64,000 bases of DNA from Anagrus nilaparvatae. Its lineage: Eukaryota > Arthropoda > Insecta > Hymenoptera > Mymaridae. The notes below the pieces were generated by a model that was not told the origin of the DNA, searched no databases, and was given only the letters and a program-made list of their open reading frames with translations. The stretch lies in NCBI GenBank assembly GCA_022575985.1, contig JAKSXM010000137.1, positions 20,230,001-20,294,000 on the forward strand, written 5' to 3'. Position numbers and translations under genes: made by a program. Shown piece by piece: positions 59,330 through 64,000 of this stretch; positions within the stretch are counted from its first letter, which is position 1; the number at the start of each line of letters is the position of its first letter.

Positions 59330-59975
59330 TATCTTTGGGATGCTAAATAATACCATAGTTTATTAAGTCCAAAAAACATACCCGGTACTCACAGTTTTAA
59401 GCCAATGGGCCTTCTGAGCCAAGAACCATAGGGCGTAATGTTATTATTTAGGGTTTTTTAGGTAATCTTCTGAATAAAAATCGGTTTGTAAACTCACAAA
59501 CAAACATTGAACATGTTTAAATTTATACTTTAAATCACTGCTAATATTTTGTGTCCATTAAATAAATAGTATTTAGGATAATGATTGGCCTATATATCAA
59601 TTTAAGCTCCTAAAATCTTTATTATTCTTTATCGAACTTGTTCTAAGTGCCTAAACTCAAAATGTTCTAATTCCCTAAATCGAAATTATTCTAAGTCCTT
59701 TTCTCAAGTATGGTACATTTGACTCCCTTCTCCCAAAGTAATATGCTTGAGGTACCCCTCCCCCTGTCTATTAACATGTTCCATGTTAAAATCATATTAT
59801 TAAATAACCTTATGCCCATAGTGTTTCTAGCTGGTTTCTAGGCCAAGTGTCTCTTGGAATAAAAATTGGATATTAATCTAGGGTATGTTTTCTTGACATA
59901 ATACACTGATCCATAACTTTAGGGTGTAATTTGGTGTTTCGAAGGCAATGGTTTACACTCGTAAGGTTTAAGGTT
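59330..59975. mobile_element. Foldback element G, relative of F, containing B3
   Basis: GGTACTCAC...CCAATGGGCCTTCTGAGCC (59384-59419) parallels F's GATACTCATCG...CAATGGGCCTTTTGGGAC. The right part ACATAATACACTGATCCATAAC (59897-59918) parallels F's ACATAATAAACTGATCCATAAC. The ends are inverted to each other (CCAAAAAACATACCCGG at 59370 faces CTAGGGTATGTTTTCTTG at 59879). Family B sequence sits between, so G appears to be interrupted by B3. Outer boundaries are approximate. Confidence 0.65.
59605..59790 (-). repeat. Family B, copy B3 (inverted to B2), nested in G
   Basis: The sequence GTGCCTAAACTCAAAATG, TTCTAATTCCCTAAATCG and AAATTATTCTAAGTCC repeats the 24-bp unit in reverse orientation. It is followed by ATTAACATGTTCCATGTTAA, which also occurs, inverted, just outside B2. 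This sequence has no counterpart in F at the same position, which supports insertion. Confidence 0.8.
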
Positions 59976-61535
59976 TGAAGATTTGAAGGGCCATTAATTT
60001 TCTTTTAAATCAATCGTATGGCATTAGAAACATTGATATAGATGTAACCCACCTACAAATAATGTTTTTCTAAATTTAAAAAATTTCTCACATTATTTTC
60101 AATTATTACATAATTACAAATAATCACTAAAAGTTATAAAAAAAAAAAATAATAAAAAAATTTATTTCTAAAACATGTTTTTGTATTTATTATTAAAATT
60201 ATTAACGTAAACAACTCTTGTTTTTGATAAATTTCTGATTATATTAATAATAAAAAAATACAGTTCAAGGTTAAAAAAACTATAATACTTTACGAAAAGC
60301 AGCAAAAATAAAAAAAAATAATAATTAATTTACACGTGCGTTTAACGCTATTCAGTATTATTTACTCATAAAATTTGCATTCCTAGAAATTTTTACAAAA
60401 AAAATATTTTTTTTTTAAATTTATTAACTTGGTTTTTTATTTTTTATTTTTTTATAACTGATAAAAAGTAAATAATAAAGGATAAAAAAATAATATTTTT
60501 TTTTTCCTGCATGTGCGTTAAAAAATATGCTAATTTTTTTATATAATATTTTTAAATTTTCAATTTTTCTTGTTATACAATATTTAAAAAAAAAATTAGA
60601 AATATACAGGCATGAGTAGACAAAAATCAATTAAAGTAGCAACAAAAAAAATTAATTAACTTTAAAAAAATTACACAAATTTTTTAATAAAATAAATAAT
60701 AATTTCCTGGTAAAAAAACAAAATGTAAATAAATGAAGACATTTTTTAAAATGTACGCAAAAAAATAATAAAAACAGTTAATCGCATAAATATTATAGCA
60801 TAGGCAAACAAAAAAATAATAGTTCGCAGAATGTGGCATATATAATTTAAACCTTATGTAATGAGTTAAAAAAATGAAAAAAAAAGTAAACAAATAAAAT
60901 GCGTTTTTCTTTGGTTAATTTAATAAAATAATATTCATGTAATAGATTTTTTTACTTTAGTAAAAAAATTTGAATTTTACATCCGCAGAATGATCTTTAT
61001 AGATAAAAGATATTTTGATTATTAAAATTTGTTTAGATTATTCAGCCCCTATAAACATCCTATTAGATAATATTTTAATCACTTAAAAACTACTTGTCAG
61101 TTTTGCTTAAATTAACATTGTCAAAATTTTTATTCCGGAAACCACCGAAAAATATTAGTTTTTTTTATTGTAATTTTTATTTTTGGAAATTGCCAAATAT
61201 TTTATATCATAATGTATTTTTGGTTTTTATTGTTAATATTTTTTTTATCTATGCTATCCTATATATATTATCATAAAGGTTAAAGATAATCAGTCACTGA
61301 TTCCAAGCAAGTATCGTACTTTATACTATAAATACTAATAACATTACCAGACCGAAAGTTAAATAGTATTTAGAAAAGAAAAATATTTCTAATGAAATTT
61401 TCTGTTTATTTTTCTAAGTAAAGTTTTATTCCATGCAACAAAAGATAACAAATACAGTGTGTACAAGAAAAAAACACAAGAAAATCACGTAAAATGATTA
61501 AAACAGAAAAAAATATGTTCTGATATAACATTTTA
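59976..61535. other. No gene recognised; AT-rich filler
   Basis: Minus-strand frames at 60424-60630 and 60684-60893, and the plus-strand frame 61094-61276, are Phe/Tyr/Ile/Lys-rich products of AT composition. No repeat family identified. Confidence 0.55.
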
Positions 61536-62348
61536 GTCCAGTGGCCGCCCATAAGGCTTGTGTGCAAGGTGTATGAGACCTTTGATACTTAAGTTTTTCC
61601 AAGAGTTTTTCGGTGTGCTGATTACGAATTTTTGGGTCCTTTTTTCGGGAAAATAGTCACGTTTTTCATTATAGCCCAATTTAGGTCTTTTTTAGCCATT
61701 TTTTTAATATTTCGGGTTCCCGGAACACAAAAAAATGTCCAAAAGTGCCCTAAAATGTGTTAAAGTGGAAACACTGACAATTTGAAAAGATGATCAATAT
61801 TTTTATTATCTACTTACCAGAAAACATAATTTCTGGTGGTTAGGATTAGTTTATTTTGTTATCAAAGCACTAAATACTAAAAGAATGGACAAAGTACCCT
61901 AAAATGGACTGTAGCCGAAAAACAAACCGTTTTTTGGAAAAAATGCTGAAAATTCGTAATCTACATATCAAAAAATATACTTGGCATTGATTTAAGTAAC
62001 TTTTTTACTGATACGGGAGCTCAGAACATTAAAAGAATAGCCAAAATTTTCTAAAATGAGCTAGAGCAGAAAAACTGACCATTTTCTGTAAAAACTACAA
62101 ACATTTCCGGAAACTTCGCACCAAAAAAGACAATGCCCAGTGGTTACGATAACTTCATTGAGGTTCAGGATCTCAAAATATTAAAAAAAATGGCTAGAAA
62201 TGACCTAAATTGGGCTATAGTGAAAAACGAGACCATTTTCCGAAAAAAACCAAAAAATTCGTAATCAGAACACCGAAAAACTTAAGTATCAAAGGTCTCT
62301 TCCTTTAGAATCCACCATGCACACAGGCCTTATGGGCAGCCACTGGAC
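61536..62348. mobile_element. Foldback element D (813 bp, TA-flanked) with internal tandem units
   Basis: The termini GTCCAGTGGCCGCCCATAAG and the inverse of GTCCAGTGGCTGCCCATAAG are flanked by TA on both sides. Inverted similarity extends about 185 bp (for example GACCTTTGATACTTAAG, CTGATTACGAATTTTT, TATAGCCCAATTTAGGTC). Between and into the arms, diverged direct repeats recur with landmark AATGG/AATAG at 61734, 61884, 62036 and 62189 (spacings 150, 152, 153). It has no coding capacity. It shares GCTGATTACGAA...GGGTC...TTTTCGGGA words with element C. Confidence 0.88.
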
Positions 62349-62975
62349 TATTTATTTTTATTTTTATGAATTGCGAGATTAATCTTATGAAATCTTAAAC
62401 CCTAAAAATCAATATTTAATACATAGAAACCGATTACAAAAGAAAATAAAAAAATAACAATTGATCATTCGTGTGAATCGTGCATAATAAAATAAAGTGT
62501 TAAGTCATTGTTGTTTCGGACATCATCAAAAAAGAAATTTCATAAATATCACGTCTTTATTGATTGGTTTCGGTTTAAAATTTCAGCAATAATACAATGT
62601 TTTCTTTTTATAAATATTTTTGTAATTTTATTTTATCTATATTTATAATAATAAAGTTATTTTTATCAATATTGCATAATATTAAATTTATATGAGTAAT
62701 TTTTAATTAAAAAATATTTTTGTTTACTTTAAAAAAAAATTAAATTTCGTAGAAATTGATAATATTCTGTTTATTAAAATTTTACGCATTATAATTTTTA
62801 GCTAATCATGATATTTTTTTACTTATATATTTTGACAATATGCGCAGAGATTAGTGAAAAGTTCTTTTAATGTTATAAATGCGGGGATCAAAAGTTTTTT
62901 TTCTATAACACAATTAATTTATTAATAAGATTCATAACTTTCATTAATTTTACGAACTGCTTTATAATTAGTAAG
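62349..62975. other. Spacer between elements D and C; no gene recognised
   Basis: AT-rich with no recognisable feature. A minus-strand frame at 62903-63118 enters the terminal repeat of element C and is not a gene. Confidence 0.55.
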
Positions 62976-63917
62976 CTCCAGTCAAAACGCGGTTTAGGGT
63001 GTATTTTCGACTGCCGGCATGAGATTTGCTCTACTACATATATGTTTTTTGGGTCGCTGATCACGAAAATCGAGGTCTTTTCCGGGAGATATTGTCGGAA
63101 CACCCTTAAATTAAACAACCCCTAATCCAAATCCTTGATCATCGACCCAAAAAATCCTGAAGGACTTAATTTGGTCGCTCATAGGGTCATTTTTTGCTAA
63201 TTTAAGGGTGAAATATTAATCATTCAGAAAAAATTCCCCAAAATTCTTGATCAGCGACTCAAAAAACCCCGAAGCACTTAATTTGGCCGCTCAAAGTGCG
63301 GAAATAGTAAAAACACCCCTTTTAGGGGTTATTTTTGCTAATTTAAGGGTGAAATATTAATTATTCAGAAAAAATTCCCCAAAATTCTTGATCAGCGACT
63401 CAAAAAACCCCGAAGGACTTAATTTGGCCGCTCAAAGTGCGGAAATAGTAAAAACACCCCTTTTAGGGGTTATTTTTGCTAATTTAAGGGTGAAATATTA
63501 ATTATTCAGAAAAAATTCTCTAAAATTCTTGATCAGCGACCCAAAAAAGCCGTATGGACGTAATCTGGTCGCTCAAAGTCCGCAAATAGAAAAAACACTC
63601 CCTTTTAGGGGTAATTTTTGCTAATTTAAGGGTGAAATATTGATTATTTATAAAAAATTACCTCAAATTATTGTTCAACGACCCAAAAAACCCTCTTAGG
63701 CCAATTCTTGGCTAAATCTAGAAACTCAGTTTCCTAATATATAATAAAAAAACCCTTTTTGGGGGTAGTTTTTGCAAATTTAAGGGTGTTCCGACAATAT
63801 CTCCCGGAAAAGACCCCGATTTTCGTGATCAGCGACCCAAAAAGCATATAGTAGAGCAAATCTCATGGCGTCAGTCGAAAATACACCCCCCCCCCCCCCC
63901 CCGCGTTTTGACTGGAG
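62976..63917. mobile_element. Foldback element C (942 bp) with internal 141-bp tandem array
   Basis: Terminal inverted repeats of about 137-139 bp (62976-63112 and 63779-63917) start CTCCAGTCAAAACGCG. They include GAGATTTGCTCTAC, GGGTCGCTGATCACGAAAAT and CCGGGAGATATTGTCGGAAC. Inside are about four and a half direct units with landmark TTGATCAGCGAC or a variant at 63135, 63247, 63388, 63529 and 63671 (spacings 112, 141, 141, 142); the two central units are nearly identical. The right terminal repeat has a 17-base C run (63886-63902) where the left has only CCCTAAA in the equivalent orientation. No clear target duplication. No coding capacity. Confidence 0.9.
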
Positions 63918-64000
63918 TACAGTGTTGGGCGCGTGACTAAGTTAATTACCTAAACTTGAAAGCACTAATATACACGAAATCGAGGTTTCTCTCTAATTAT
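63918..64000. other. Right edge, nothing recognised
   Basis: These 83 bases contain no feature I can support. Confidence 0.5.

Overview
The window is eukaryotic, very AT-rich (about four bases in five by eye) and almost entirely non-coding. Only one gene is securely recognisable: the 5' part of a 3-phosphoinositide-dependent protein kinase 1 gene (PDK1/PDPK1) on the minus strand at the left edge. It reads off the window with two exons, 196-471 and 1-132, separated by a 63-bp GT-AG intron. The tiny intron, the AT bias and the repeat types suggest an insect, possibly an AT-rich parasitoid wasp or similar. That assignment is inference, because only 136 codons are secure.

Upstream of PDK1 (0.5-8.7 kb), a candidate first coding exon lies at 6863-6910 on the minus strand. 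It has an ATG, 16 open codons and an AAG|GTAAGA donor in the matching phase 0, and would imply a 6.4-kb first intron. A less AT-rich patch at about 7.1-8.7 kb, with two E2F-like TTTCCCGCGC sites, is the best place for the promoter and 5' leader.

From 8.7 to 64 kb I see no convincing gene. The sequence is AT-rich filler studded with non-autonomous, mostly palindromic repeats. These are short inverted-repeat families (A, I, N and single copies) and large foldback elements at 21.6, 30.8, 34.5, 45.1, 59.3, 61.5 and 63.0 kb. There are also dispersed 24-bp tandem repeats (family B), with nested insertions at 28.0 kb and 59.6 kb.

The most interesting pattern is modular. The foldback elements at 34.5, 61.5 and 63.0 kb, and more weakly the one at 42.2 kb, share a motif of the form GTTTTTTGGGTCGCT plus flank. 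Two of them (61.5 and 63.0 kb) combine long terminal inverted repeats with internal tandem arrays of about 152 bp and about 141 bp. The 34.5-kb and 45.1-kb elements share a different core, and the 59.3-kb element resembles the 45.1-kb one at its ends. Several elements are flanked by TA and one by TTAA. No transposase is visible, so all would depend on enzymes encoded elsewhere.
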